Shown piece by piece: positions 36,105 to 48,916 of a DNA stretch of 64,000 nt (position 1 is its first letter; the number at the start of each line of letters is the position of its first letter). This DNA is from Pisaster brevispinus (lineage: Eukaryota; Echinodermata; Asteroidea; Forcipulatida; Asteriidae), in the NCBI GenBank assembly GCA_023634235.1, contig JAMKCF010000003.1, positions 9,994,742 to 10,058,741 on the forward strand. Direction: 5' to 3'. The position numbers and the translations under genes were made by a program. The notes beneath the pieces are model-generated. The model did not search any database. It saw nothing but the letters and a program-made list of their open reading frames with translations, and was not told the DNA's origin.

Positions 36105-37425
36105 TACATACAATTATGAGAAGATCCAAACATCAGGTTGGGGGCATTGGGGCCAAACTACGTTCTCGAACGCGTTTTCCCCACAGGGTTTTCGAGTTTT
36201 CGTAACCGACAAATAATTTTTGGATCTGAAACAAGTTTGTGCCAAAAATACGCAGTTAAAGGTTGTCACAAAACGTTTAAGGTTATGATTATTTTAAAAT
36301 CGACGTCTCCCCCTGCTGGCCGTGGCTGTCCTTTCCTGTTGGGCACACCTCACGCTTCACGCGTCTGGCATTGGTTCCTAGGGAATTGGAATTCCACTGC
36401 CTGGCCGGAGTCAAACAAGTGAATGGGGGATAGCCAACTATGTTATAATTGGTTGTATTCGTAAACGCTGACAGCACCCTCTAGTTCAGGAGGGGCTGAT
36501 TCATGAAAACCGCGTGTACCAGAGGCGGAATCACTTACAGCCTTTTAGGCTTTAGTTTCATTAAAATGTTTTTAAAAACATTTGCTGCTTCCATAATCAC
36601 TGTGAATCTACAAGCATACACGAGGCTTCATATCAATTTGTGAAGCATATACATTTTATGTCACTGTGAATCTACAAGATGATCATGAGGACTGTGAATC
36701 AAGTATACAGTCAAGAGGCTTCAAATGTATGTACGGTCCAAGCATACACATTTCAAGTCACTATGAATCTACGAGGCTTCAAATGTTCTATAGTCCCCCA
36801 TCTTCTAATCATGAGACTAGCTCAGTAAACTGAAACGCCAAGTACACACAAATGACGGGCTCTGTGAAAATGAGTCACATGGATGAAAAATTAACTTTTT
36901 GAGTTTTATAAATGGCCAAAAAGAACATAACACAAGCTTCATGTTGACATATCTTACACATCTGTGTCATGTTTGGTTCTAAAGTTATGACCTTTTGAAA
37001 ATTAAATTATGTCATAATCTAAGATGACCTGTAATGGAGAAACAGCCAGTTTAATAAAAGACATCAACTATTGTAAAGGAAACAAAGTACGCAAATAAAA
37101 CAAAAGGGTCCAAAATTCGTTCATCTTTATCGATAAAAAAGAAGAAGTTTCTATTCGAGAAATATGAAATACAATAATTTTGTTCACTCTCCGGCAACAC
37201 TCAATAGTTCTGTATTTGACAGCGGACTGTGCAACAAGCGACTCATTTTCGTAGAGCCCATCCATGTGAATCTACAATCTTACCTGAGGCTTCATGTCAC
37301 ATGACATTCTCGGTCCATTGTTTTATTAGCTAGTATTTAAGGGTACATCTACTCAAGTATGTCACTTCAGGTCTGGGCACACGCTTAGTGAACGCATTTC
37401 ACAACCGCCTGCTAATTTCACCCCC
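36105..37425. other. Sequence just outside the palindrome
   Basis: Apart from the degenerate GTGAATCTACAAG repeat, no gene or element was recognised. Whether the palindrome continues here cannot be judged, because the left partner would lie before position 1. Confidence 0.6.
36590..36800. repeat. Degenerate tandem repeat with GTGAATCTACAAG
   Basis: TCACTGTGAATCTACAAG occurs near 36,598 and 36,661, a variant near 36,759, and another near 37,265. GAGGCTTCAAATG-type words fall between them. Just outside the palindrome; function unknown. Confidence 0.65.
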
Positions 37426-37529
37426 AATTTTTTTTTTTAATCTTGCTACGTCGCAACAAGAAGAACACAATCTCGATCCGACTGACATTTTCAGCAATTC
37501 AAGGATTATTTTGACAAAAATTGTTTTCC

Positions 37530-37930
37530 TCCAATATCCAACGAAGGATTGAAGTTGAAGGAACTTATAAACAAACTCGAGTCGGAAGAGTTCAACAAAT
37601 TGGGAAAAGTTTGACAAAATCAAGGTCGCATTACTGAAAAAGAACAACACTGGTATAGCAATAGAAGGAATTCAAGAGGCAGAGGAGCTCATCCCGAAAA
37701 GAAAAATGAAAATTAGCATCGCCGACAACAGTAGGCTGGATGCGTCACTGTTCCAACCTCGAGAAGAGTTCTTCTGAGCATCTAGTCTTCCAAGCAGCAG
37801 AAGAAGGTTAAATCTTCAGAAGAAGACGCTCCCAAAGAAATAGAAAAAATCGAAAGACGTCGCAGACGTTCGGTCTCCAAGATGGCATGTTCAAATCACC
37901 AGCTAGTCCCGCTGATCGTCTGCTTTTTCG
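37530..37930 (+). pseudogene. Degenerate retroelement gag-like fragment
   Basis: After a one-base shift the frame reads LKELINKLESEEFNKLGK, then FDKIKVALLKKNNTGIAIEG, EAEELIPKRKMKISIAD and more, ending in a stop near 37,775, with a further arginine/serine-rich stretch after stops. Helical KEL-IxKLE and ELI-xxRxKxIxIAD patterns are reminiscent of ORF1/gag proteins of DIRS-type tyrosine-recombinase retroelements in marine invertebrates. That likeness is from memory of the pattern only. No recombinase or reverse transcriptase follows. It could also be a decayed host gene. Confidence 0.35.
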
Positions 37931-38676
37931 AGGTACATGTACATAATTATTTTTATAAGTTGACTTAGCTAATTTTTTCCAAATACCTCTAATTTCCTAT
38001 TACCCAATATACTTTGGCGTAATTCCATCAGCGTCTACGTGCTTACCAAAATACCATGCTGTAAAATTAAACAAATGTTTAATCATGAATTCAAAATTAT
38101 TACGTTTCTTTTCGCTCCCTCATTTCCCCAGTCAGTCTATAAAGTGAAACTGTTTGAGCGCAGCGAAGGAGCATGAAAACTCAGTTATACAAAACGAAGC
38201 TCCCACATGACGTAAAATGCAAGTGATGACGTAACAGCGCTTTTCGCGAATCTTTCTCAAAAGCACCAGAAATGGTTTTTAAAAAGATTGGGATTTGTTT
38301 TATAATTAAAACTTGTCTATCTCTCATGTGAATTTAATTTTCTTGATAGAAAACATTTTAAAATTGAAAGAACAAAACAAAACCATAAGGGTCTAATAAT
38401 ATTTGGTCCAGCGTTTTTATCAATTTTTTACTATAAAAAATCAAATTTGTATATATAAATGTGAGTTGCAACAATTTATCTTAATTCTATATAATCATTA
38501 TAAATTTGTAAATTGTAAATCATTATTTACAATCAAGTAGGTTTTGTAAAAATACAGAATGAAATTAGGTTAAGAACATAATGTAATCCTGGCTACGTGG
38601 CAGTTAAAGATTGTATGGCTTCTGACTGGCACCCCGAGCAAAGATATTGACAAAAATAGGCAGACTGCCAACATAC

Positions 38677-38775
38677 GGCTAAATAGCTCAGTTGGTAGAG
38701 CGCCGGCACGTAAATCCGGAGGAACCAAATCCCGCTCTAGTAAATCTTTCTTTGGTCAACCCCAGATTAACTTTT
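38677..38775 (+). repeat. tRNA-derived SINE fragment
   Basis: TAGCTCAGTTGGTAGAGCGC is a perfect D-arm/box A. The anticodon arm CCGG-CACGTAAAT-CCGG is complete. The TPsiC region is damaged (AACCAAATCCC in place of a GGTTCAAATCCC type), so it is not a working tRNA gene. The CTCTAGTAAATCTTTCTTTG continuation with GTCAACCCC is a SINE-like body. Confidence 0.7.
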
Positions 38776-38779
38776 GTAC

Positions 38780-41700
38780 AATTTACATAAATACATGTAG
38801 TATAGAATTAAAGTAATGGCGTTTCTTTGACAGGAAATTATCGTTTCTGTAATACAGAGTGCATGTAGAACCAAATCACTGAAATTACTGCAGGTATTTA
38901 TTTCTTGTTACACATATTTTGTGGGGCTTTTTGTGTGTTATATTTTTTTCATGGAAAACCTGCAAAACTGAAATCAAATCCGTAAAATAAAAACTTTTTT
39001 ACAAACATAAAATAATAGCAAATACAAAAACGCTCTCAACAACATTTTAACAATTATTTTCCATTTAATTTTATTAATTGAAAGTATTCTCATTATGTAC
39101 ATTCAGTTATCTACCACTAGTTTAATAAAATAATTTCCAGCGTAAACATATAATTATTGCAAACCATTTTCGATTTAAAGGTAGGGTCATCGTTTGGTAA
39201 TCATAAAAAAAAAAACATTTTCAATTTCTATCCAAGAACTTACTTGTTATAAAGATGGAAATGGTAATAATCATCCTGTGCATAATATCATCTGAATTGC
39301 CCCATTGATTAGAAATCAATAACAAACATTTAAATCTGAGAAGCGGTTCATGCATGAATCACTTCTCAGATTTCTGGAGGTTGGTGTCTATTCACGAATG
39401 CTGCGGTTGGTACCCGCTGTAACCTCGCTAAAAGTGGATGAATTTGTGTGAAAATACAGAGATTTTTTTTCCTCAGCAGGTAGACACTGTATTTAGCAGA
39501 AACTTTTACCTGTGACTGTTAATATATTTCTATATAATTTTACCCATAAATAAGCATTACCCATGGAGGGGGGGGGGCGGCGGCAAATATGAATTGGGGG
39601 AGGCAAAATGACAGAAAAAGCAGGGGGAGTTGAAAAAGTTTTAGAAAATGAAGGCCCAATTCAAGCAAATTTGTCAATTTTTGCACTTTTCCCCTGAAAA
39701 TTGTTCTCCTTTTTGGGAAAAGCGCCATTTGAGCGAAATAATGGAGCGATGGAACATTAGCATGATGTCACAGGTGAAGGTTAAATGAAAATAACCACTG
39801 TTTACGATAAAAGAAAACAACATTAGTAAAAGTACAAAATGAAATATATATAAATATCATTTAGCTTCACTTCCCATGAAAAAATACATTTAGACCTCAA
39901 AAATTTTGCGTAAAGACTTCTACTAATAGTAGTACATGGCAAAAAAAACCCTGTTTTTAAACGACTTCTCTGATAAATAAACATATTTTGCACACACATG
40001 TGCCTGATACATTGGTATTGGATTGAGCCTAAAATCATATAGTTCGATCTACCACTACCTTGAAACATTTACCACTGCACTTGCAATAAATTTTTTTTTA
40101 AATAGTCGCATTCACTTAAGGTAATCCCTCTCATGCCACTTCCCAGGTTGCATCCTAAATTTGGTTGTGATTCTTGGTTATACGGCAGTTACTGACTGGT
40201 ACCCAGAAACAAGAGTAGGTAGGAGGGTGAAGAAAATATAAATTGTTACGAATTGTTGCCATATTGAGTAAAAAACCGCCTCGATGTTAATTTCAACTCA
40301 TTTATGAGCAACCTGTACCATGGAAACCAGGAAAAGGTAGATAAATACTTCTGATGATTTATACTTTTAGTTATTTTGTTACTGTTCATCAGTTTCCAAG
40401 TAACGTTTTTCATTTTCCCACACATAAAAAACAAAACCATAACATAATACAGCTTTTAACAATTAAAATGCTAGATGTTATAGAAAACAAAAACCCGTAA
40501 CACTTACATATAAAGGTCTATATAGATGATACATTTCCAAAATTTATGTGGTTGAATTTACACCCAAAAAAACTTTAATCTCCCATATATTTGGTCTGCT
40601 GGCCAGATGCTTCTTGAAACACCTGAGGACCAGTAAAAAGTGGACTGCTTAGCTAGTCGGTTGCACAGATCATTCTTATGATGTCAGAGTTTCGCTGGCT
40701 AGTTTACTGACAAAAAACTTAGGGCAACCCTAATCAGTAAAGAAATAAAATGATTCATGACAGCATAGCACATTGTACACAATAGGTTTCAGTGCACATC
40801 AATTTGGAAAAGTAACTTTGAGCTCTGTGTTTATTTTGTTTGGATAGGGTTTTTTACTTATAAACTTTAATCTTTAATGAATGACTAAATCTCAATAAGC
40901 ATACCTTATATCTTAAAGCTTGTGTAATAGCTCACTTTCAATATTGCTTGAAATTTGTTAAATACATTTATTTGGTTTTTATTCTTTGCGAATTTATGTT
41001 ATCATACATTGTTGATTATGAAAAAGCTTTTAATAGGCAAAGAATCTCATTCATATTCCGGGGGCCATGTTGTAATAGCACAACTGTACTACTTTGTTGG
41101 CTGGATACTGCTTAAACAATTCTACTTAGTAAAATGTACTTGGAATCTAATGATGCAAGAAACAAAATACTCATTTACTAGGATAACACTTCTTCTTGTG
41201 ATGAAAAACTTATTGCTGATTGATAATAACATATTCACTCAAAGCCCAGCTCTGATTACGGAAATTTGTTGTGCATTAGTTGTTACTAATATGTGAATGT
41301 CTCATATGAACAGTACATGTAAATACCTGTGCACTGGAGGGTTATACTAGACTTGGTTTTTATCTGAGGTTTTTGATTAGTCTCTAGCTTTTATGCTACG
41401 TGTTAAAGAGGCATTGAAGGTCACACCAGACTTAGTTTGTATCCAAACGTTTTCTAGACTTTTCACTTGGATCTATTTGTACATGTGAAAGAGGCTTTGA
41501 ATATTCCCATTCATATTCATAAATTGAAAATATCTTGCATAAATTGTCCTTAATGTGGGACATCTTACTAAACAAGACAAGTTGATAGTGGCAGGTACGT
41601 ACCAGGTGAAATTAATATTACTACATCAAAGTATACAATTAGAAACCATTATAATGTGTGCAATCAAACACCCAAAGGTGCACAAGCTTATTACATTATA

Positions 41701-42185
41701 GCAAGCATGGAATATTAGTTATAGAAAATAGCAATGCCTCTCTTGAAAATGGCTACATAGAAATAGTAAATTCTAGAGTATAGCAAGGAGCACCGACAGC
41801 AAGCAGTAGAAAATATGTTGATGTACAGTGTTCAGTATATATACAGGTAAATAATCCATGTAGAACAGAGACCAAAAATTAAGATTTGTTAAGACCCACC
41901 CACCATAGCAACTGTGCAAATGAACTCCATGTGGGTAATGTGCGCAACATGTTGGCCTTACAACACAGCGTCAGAGTTTGTTCTAATCTATGCGCATTGG
42001 TAAGCAATGAACAACACAGCAGCCAGCATGGCCACAAAGGTAATAGGTTCAAGTATTCTTTCAAACAACAGCACAGGATAGTTCAAGTATCATATTGTAA
42101 AATCAAGCAATGATCAGGCATACGCACTCTATAGTCACTATACAGAGTAGACAAACACTAATGTATGTAGACTAAGATGACATAC
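38780..42185. other. Intergenic DNA, no recognised gene
   Basis: AT-rich. A G-rich patch with GGGGGGGGGG lies at 39,567-39,580. Frames at 39,540-41,296 and 41,879-42,113 have no domain or splice support. The 3' UTR of the BLTP2 homologue must lie below 42,190, but its end was not located. Confidence 0.5.
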
Positions 42186-42189
42186 TGGA

Positions 42190-45100
42190 TCAATGGTTGT
42201 TTTGTCCTTTGCCAAACACCGCCCTCTTGGACTTCTCTTCGGTAGCCTATGAAAAGATGATATTATTATCCATTATTACAACAACAAAAGATAAAAAGTA
42301 TTGTTTCTGAAACTGACAGCTAATTTCCGTACTCGTTAGAAGAAAATATTCCATCTAGCTTTTACACAAGAAAATGATTAGGAATTAAACTTACAAAACA
42401 AAGTACAAAAAAGTATACTTGTGTAAATACTTTGATTAAATGCAAACACTACTTACAATATTGGTGACTTTTGCTCCCATTAGAAGCTTGACCTTGTCTG
42501 CATCCTCCCTGTACAAAAGAAATTGGAAACACTTAAAAGTTGTCAAAACAATCCAATTGAAATATTTAGTTGCTGATGAAGAACAGGTTTTCTTGATTAA
42601 TATGCAATTTGCAGTTTGTTTGTTTGTTTGTTTGTTTGAATAAAAGGGTCAGGATGGAGAGTCAACATTGGTCTTAACAATGACTTGACGTAGGTTGGTT
42701 AGCAAACAAGCCAAGAGACCTTAGTCATCTTGCTGCCATTTTAGATATAAAATACAAGAACATACAGATATGTAGGCCCCCTACAGGTAGAGCACAAGGT
42801 GGGCCTATCAACCCTCTTTTAACCTCCATGAGCGAGCTCCCTAGTCCAGTGTTACACATTATTCAAATGTTGGGTAATGCCAGCTGTCCTACATCAGCCA
42901 ACCAGTCTGCAAACCTACAGGACGGCCTACCAGCCAGCACCCTACAAATACTGACCTTTTATCTGTGCTTGAGGCTCCTTCCTCCTTACTTCTCATCTTG
43001 AACCTTAGCTTCTCCTTAATTGCCTGCAATTAATACCATAATAAAATAAGTAATTACAGGCATTTATTTTATGGTTGTATTCAGTAAACTTCTGTGAAAT
43101 GTTCTAGTTTAAAGGTATTTATTTTGTAATATTGGTATGATAGTTTGAGGAGTAAATTTCAAAGTTATGTTTGTGAATTTTTATATCAATTTTTCTTTTC
43201 ATTATTTTATTTCTTTAATTGCCCTTTAATAGGTTCTGTGTATATATTGTACTTTACTTTGTTAATTTGTTTGGTAACTGGAAGAACAAAAGCTGTATAC
43301 CTTCATTGCATTAGAAAAAAACAAAACAATAATTCCATCTTTCAACAACTAAATTATTTTCTCCGCCAACTATCAAAGGGACTTGCCCTATTACTACCCA
43401 TGTTAATTGGGCCTTACACACTACTAATACAATCTTGAAGCACCTGCATGGGTGCTGTGAACATAAACAATCTCTGCCTTCACAGGTACCCATTTATTCC
43501 TGAATGATGAGAAGTAATTACAGTTCCTACACTCCTATCCATTGCCACAGTCGACATATAGGGGCAGCAACAAAAAAAACCAAAAACTAGACATTCAGTT
43601 TTTGTCTACTACAAAAACAAGGTGTTCGGATTGAGTGATTAGCAGGCAAATATTGAAAGTAAAAAAAAAAAAATCCAAATATGGACAGAACCTATTTCAA
43701 ATAAAGCTTGATATTATCTAATCTAATTTAAACTTCCGATTTGAACAGGAAGGCAGGTCAAACCATGTCACTAACAAATAAAACGAACCCTTACACGTCA
43801 AACTTTCACAGGCATGCAAAGATTTAAATCATAAGAGCTGTGGTTCTCAATATATACTTTTAACAAGATTTGGTAAAACTGCCTCTTTAAGGTGACGTCA
43901 TGTTACAACTGATGACGTAATTTTTCAAGGAAAATAAAATTTCAGCTTGAGGACATCCAAAAGTTCAGCTCAAGTGAGAATGTTACTATGAAGATGAAGC
44001 CTTTAGAATTGACATTGAAGGTGACGTCATGTAAAACCTGATTTTGTCACCGTAACAGTACCTAAAATTTACCTGCCGCTAGAGGGCGCTCTTGTATTTT
44101 AATGACGCCATCGGTCTTAATTTTAAAATCAGACCTTTTCAGACCACAACTTCATACAAAACGACTCAAAAAAAGTTGCAACTTTTAAATAACAAGGCAC
44201 TTCCGGTTTTAACCGGAAGTAGAGGTCACGTAATGTCACGCATACAATTAAAATCGAAGACCTATACTACCTTCATATATTTCCGCAAAAAGCAACCCAG
44301 GGGCTTGTGTACTTGATTTTATACGAAATTTCTAAGATTAAAATATTAAATGACGTATATCACAGAGCGAGCCAATATTAATGTCCCAGAGCGGGATAAA
44401 AGCATGAACAGTTATTTGATATTGCGCCATCATGCTTGCGGAATGTACATGTACTGCTTACGTTTCCGTTATGTGGGACTATGCGCACAGGCTTTGTGGA
44501 CTTTGAACCTTATGAATAATGCAGCCGAACAGCTCTGCAGCGGTTTTCCTTACGTGGGTTAATACCAACGTTGTCTGTAATGCCCGTTTAGGAAAAGAAG
44601 TTATGGTCATAATGGTGTCATATGTGTGCAAAAGTAATGAGTTTCCATTACGTGGGACTGTACACACAGTCTTTGTGTTGCACACACAGGCTTCGTGGAC
44701 TTTGAACCTTATGATTCATGGTGCTGAACAGTTGGCTACAGCGCTTTTCTCATGTACAAAGATTAAATGCGCGGTAATACTAACGTTGGCTGTAATCACC
44801 CATTTAGGACCAGAAGTTAAGGTCATATTGGCATCATTTCTGTGCAAAAGTTTCAGAAGGATCACAGAACTACAATCTGATGTAAAAATTGTGATGAAAT
44901 GATCAGTAGTTTTTGAGATATTAATTTTTTTAAATATTCAACTTCCGGTTTGAACCGGAAGTCGGGGTCAAACGAGGTCAAACTTTGTGAAGCGTTTTTA
45001 GAGTCATAACAGGTCTATCCGATGATGTATAGATTGTAAAAATCCATTGTGTAGTTTTGGAGTTATGATTTTTTCAAATATTAAACTTTGATTTAACGTA

Positions 45101-46676
45101 ACTCAACTCAAGAAGAAGAAGTAAAAACAAAACAAAAAAACGAACAAAAACAAGAGGTTTTCGGCTGTTGGCCGAACACCTAAAAAAAAACTGAAGAAAA
45201 ACTCTAGAATGACAGCAAACGAAGTAGAGAGCAACTTATTGAAACTTATTTTCTAACAATTAAGCAAGAGTACACATTCACACAAAGACAGCTCAAACAG
45301 AAGTGAAGTGGCTTTTTTAGCCATCTGGAACCCAGGCAACTGCACAGCACAGCCAAGCAATAAATCAATTGTGCCAATTTCCGACCATGTGGTGAATTAT
45401 TGCTCCATGCTCCGACTTTCCCCGCCATGCCAGACTGTCAAGCTGTAATAAATAATTTGAAGCTCAAAAGTACTGGCCTCAAACTGATAATGTTACCTGA
45501 GAGACAAGAGCCTGTTTGTACTCCTTCTTCAGTACTATGAGAAGATCTAACCAAGTCCATGTACAGTTATGATACTCCAGAGACGGTAACACAAGATGGA
45601 AGTTATGCACATCCTTAAGATTCTTCTCTTTTTCTCCCTGGAATTACAATTGTACTACATTACTTTTTATTTTAAATCAACCCGCAAAAATGCCATCAGA
45701 TTTGTTGCTTCTGTTTTAAGTAAACACAACTACTGCTTTGTTCTGTCAATGATTTTGTGGATGCTAATATACATACATGTATACATAATTAAGGATTCTG
45801 GCAATCAAACAAGTATTAGGCATCAAGGAGGTCTTTCATTTCCCTCTCAGGAGAATTGTACCACATAATTATAAACGTTATCAACAGTAAACTTTCAGAT
45901 TGATAATTACAAACCCTTACTTTGTATTAAAAGTATTTTTCATACTCCCATGTGTTAATTTTAAATTTTGCTGTATCAGTGAACAAAGCACTCTATCATG
46001 TTTGTAAGTGTTACATAGTTTCAATGCAAGCAATGCTTGGTTTTAACTTTATACCTTTGTATTGAACTTTTTGCTTTTCATTTGGTATTAATTTTTTGTT
46101 CTGAACGTCTTACATTTGTATTGTATGTACTCATACTCATGCTTTTTAATTTGTGACCATTGAATTAAAACTCCTTACTTTGAACCTTTGATATTGTACT
46201 GTTTGGTCCAGGCTGAAATTTGAAATTTTTTTGCATTGTACGTAATAACTTTAATACTTTTGTATTGCAGTTCTTGCTAAGTAAAATTTGCCGTTTGTGT
46301 TGTATTTAGTCTGATTTCAAGAGTGAGGTGGCAAATGAGTTTTGTCAGAGCTCGAATAGTTAGACCAAAATTGACATTGTCTTTACTTAGTGTCCTTTCA
46401 ATGTGGGTCATGTCGCTCACATTATTTCAATGTGACAATGTTGATGGACACAGCTGCATCATTGGCAATTCCTAAGAAACTGATCAGACCAAATTTTGTT
46501 CCTTGGGGTACCCCTACTTTAAGAGGAGTAAAGTCATTGGTTTCCTCTTAGGTGGAGGAACAACTGTGATGCCTTTCCACTGGTGTTTTACAGTGCCTTT
46601 TTCTTACCTTGTAACTGACACTTAGTGGAACTGATGGAATTTTGATTATATAGAACATGTTATTCCTGGCTCTTTC
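42190..46676 (-). CDS. BLTP2: BLTP2 (KIAA0100/hobbit) homologue, last five coding exons
   Basis: Five minus-strand exons join in one frame with GT/AG sites: 46,676-46,608, 45,637-45,497, 43,023-42,956, 42,508-42,457 and 42,246-42,190 (stop TGA). They give about 128 residues, including FYIIKIPSVPLSVSYK, then GEKEKNLKDVHNF, LVLPSLEYHNCTWTWLDLL, LKKEYKQALVSQ and AIKEKLRFKMRSK, ending GKGQNNH. The KIP-SYKG, LEYHN-TWTWLDL and QAL-SQ-I-EKL pattern is that of the C-terminal FMP27/SABRE domain. In animals this belongs to BLTP2, a very long bridge-like lipid-transfer protein acting at ER-plasma membrane contacts. Upstream exons (about 2,000 residues) were not found. They may lie across a long intron holding the fibrinogen gene, or the locus may be a 3' fragment. 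Confidence 0.7.
43024..45496. repeat. Intron of the BLTP2 homologue with repeats
   Basis: 43,840-45,180 is repeat-like. ACTTCCGGTTTTAACCGGAA (44,199) and ACTTCCGGTTTGAACCGGAA (44,941) are near-perfect palindromes 742 bp apart. Between them is a two-copy tandem repeat (44,459-44,634 and 44,638-44,852), and a 27-nt hairpin sits at 45,154-45,180. A GCTAGAGGGCGCTC motif is near 44,080. Frames at 44,092-44,902 fall inside this repeat and are not called. Confidence 0.6.
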
Positions 46677-47595
46677 CTGAAAAGATAACATATAAATGAA
46701 ACTTCTGTCAGTAATTGAGGGGTTTTCAATCGTATTCTGGGTTACTCAAAACTTTCTGCAGAAACATTTTAGAAGCAGAATCAACTGCTTTTAAACAAAA
46801 ATATTCAAAGGCAACACATTTTATTTTCACAACCACCAAGCGTATGAAAAAAAAGGTTAAATTAAGTAACTATAATTGTTTTGGCCATCCGCCGTAACCA
46901 CCTTTTTTTTCGTTGAGATTAAAAAAAATATACATGTATGTATATATTATTATACTTTCATCCGAATAATTCTCATAGTGTTAACGCATGGAATTTGTGA
47001 TCATTCATTCTCAGAAACTACAGTTGTACACAACACATCAAATCAAAGCCTATGTCCTAACTCAGAACATAAACAACATGACATCATGATTGTGTCACAT
47101 TTACCTGTACTATATAGACGTTTCAAATTCGTGGCAATCGACGACTTTGTCACTTTCAATGGTGAACTTGTTTAGGGCCCTCTTGTGGTAATTTTTGACC
47201 AAGCCGACCAGTGTCGATCACTGATAATAGAGATCAGTGGTGTCGATGATAATTTTCAATGGTTGCCTCCCTCTTGCCGGACATGGTCCCCTCCAGAGAA
47301 GGACGTCAGATGTTAACCGGCACTTATCACTGAAGCAGTGTCCAGCAAAAAAAGCACACCTCCAAGCAACAGTTGTCGACAGCTTTTGTTGGGTGGTTTC
47401 TCCAGGAAAAATACTGAACCCGCATCAGTAGTCTAGTGTGTGTGCCATCCAGTCATCACTCAAGCTCCTTTCTCATGGTCCAAGTTAAATGTAATTAAGT
47501 CCTGAAAACTAGGAGGTACCCTCGTAGTTCACATCCAGCTGTCCAGGTGTCACAGAGTTGGCCTTTTGTCCAATATGTTCAACCACACAAGGGCA
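46677..47595. other. Interval with a CpG-bearing patch, no gene called
   Basis: A GTAAATG donor-type site on the minus strand at about 47,103 follows an open stretch (LVKNYHKRALNKFTIESDKV) that ends at TAG before the donor. This might be a 5' UTR exon or noise. Confidence 0.3.
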
Positions 47596-47732
47596 TTAGC
47601 TAAGTTCACCATCATCATCATCATCAGCAATAGCAAGCCATTGTCTATGGACCTTAAGTGTTGTATAAGATCCAGGAATGACATGGGTGCTGAATGTAAT
47701 AGGGCTGGAGGTACTGAATAATTTTTCACCAG
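47596..47732 (-). CDS. Candidate terminal exon of an unrecognised gene
   Basis: On the minus strand a strong acceptor (TTTTCTCTGTGTGCAG) opens 44 codons: GEKLFSTSSPITFSTHVIPG, then SYTTLKVHRQWLAIA, DDDDDGELS, stop. The acidic run comes from a (GAT)5-type repeat. No preceding exon was identified and no family is recognised. If real, its gene would end about 0.9 kb upstream of the first visible BLTP2 exon on the same strand, which would leave no room for the rest of BLTP2. One of the two calls therefore needs revision. Confidence 0.35.
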
Positions 47733-48916
47733 CTGCACACAGAGAAAAGCTGGAAGATACATGTAGCAGTGATGCTGTGAACAAGATATCTCCGAGTCTC
47801 CACAATCACTGCATTTCATATCATCCAGATTTGAAGATCTGCAATGTAATGCATAGTATATGGCACACTCAATTTGCCCAGAAAACAGGGACTTCATCCA
47901 GGGTTACTAATGTATAACCTATTTTAGCTCGTTTTTCGAAAACCACACAATGTGTAGGCTTCAATCTTTAAAAATGACACAATGTAGGATACCCTGGATT
48001 ACATGTAACTAAAAAGAGTATTTTACTATAAAGGCCTAATGTAAGGTTTTTTTTCTTCTTGATTTTGTTTGGGTTTTTTTTTTTTGGGGGGGGGGGGTAT
48101 TAGTTTGAAGGGTGATTGCAAAGTAAAAATGCTGCAATCATGAAGGAAGAAATGCTGTGATGAAGACGCAATGTTTTGTATCACATGGTTGTGTAAATGA
48201 TTTGTTTTTAACTCTACATTTTGTTCCCAAAACAGACGGTTCCACAAGTATTTGGTCTCAGTCCCAGCCTGTAACACAAATTTAACCCTCGGCAAAAGTG
48301 CACGCCTAGAAAAATACAGGTGTGCTTTTTTCCACATGCCTGTGTTTTTTCAAATCAGAAGGACAGAAAATACTGAAAAATATTTGTACTTAAAAAAGGG
48401 TTATATCTAGCTCAGGCACAAGTACAAAGACAAATAAACAGATTGGACAATTGTATTAGTCTCATTTATTGCAAAGACTGCCATCTGTATTAGAAATACA
48501 CACTGAGTTGAGTATGCAAGCTTTGAAAAAACTAGAAATTGGAAAGGCGGTGTGCAGTTGATGACTGCCACTGAAAGCAATTACTGAGACTTTATTACAA
48601 GAAGCGGAAGCCCATTGGATAAATAATAACACATCTTCCATTATACACTGAGAGACAAGTCGTAAGCTCTTGAATTAATCTTGATGTGTAATGTAAACAC
48701 CGTTCAATAGGTAATGGGGCCAGCCTAACGGTTATCACAAAGTTTCAGACGTAAAATAGTCCACAGTTCAGTTCAATTCAATTTTGCCCATTGGCGTTTA
48801 CAAGTGTGTAAAAGTCAAGATACATACTAGAGCATGCATAAAGGAGAGTACCTTTTCCTGAAATGTATAGTATCCTGGCACTCTTCTGCTTTTGCATTTT
48901 TCTCCTTTACTCAAAG
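47733..48916. other. Intergenic or intronic DNA, nothing recognised
   Basis: Contains a poly-T/poly-G run (48,048-48,098). Frame 48,026-48,337 is driven by this low complexity. Confidence 0.5.

Noticed and set aside
38677..38745. Functional tRNA gene (Thr- or Tyr-like anticodon arm)
   Set aside because: The TPsiC arm is damaged and the 5' and 3' acceptor ends do not pair.
43311..44902. Frames inside the BLTP2 intron as nested genes
   Set aside because: They fall in duplicated repeat sequence with no recognisable domain.
45154..45180. Helitron 3' end (hairpin followed by CTAA)
   Set aside because: Hairpin-to-end spacing is too short for a typical Helitron and no 5' TC terminus was found.
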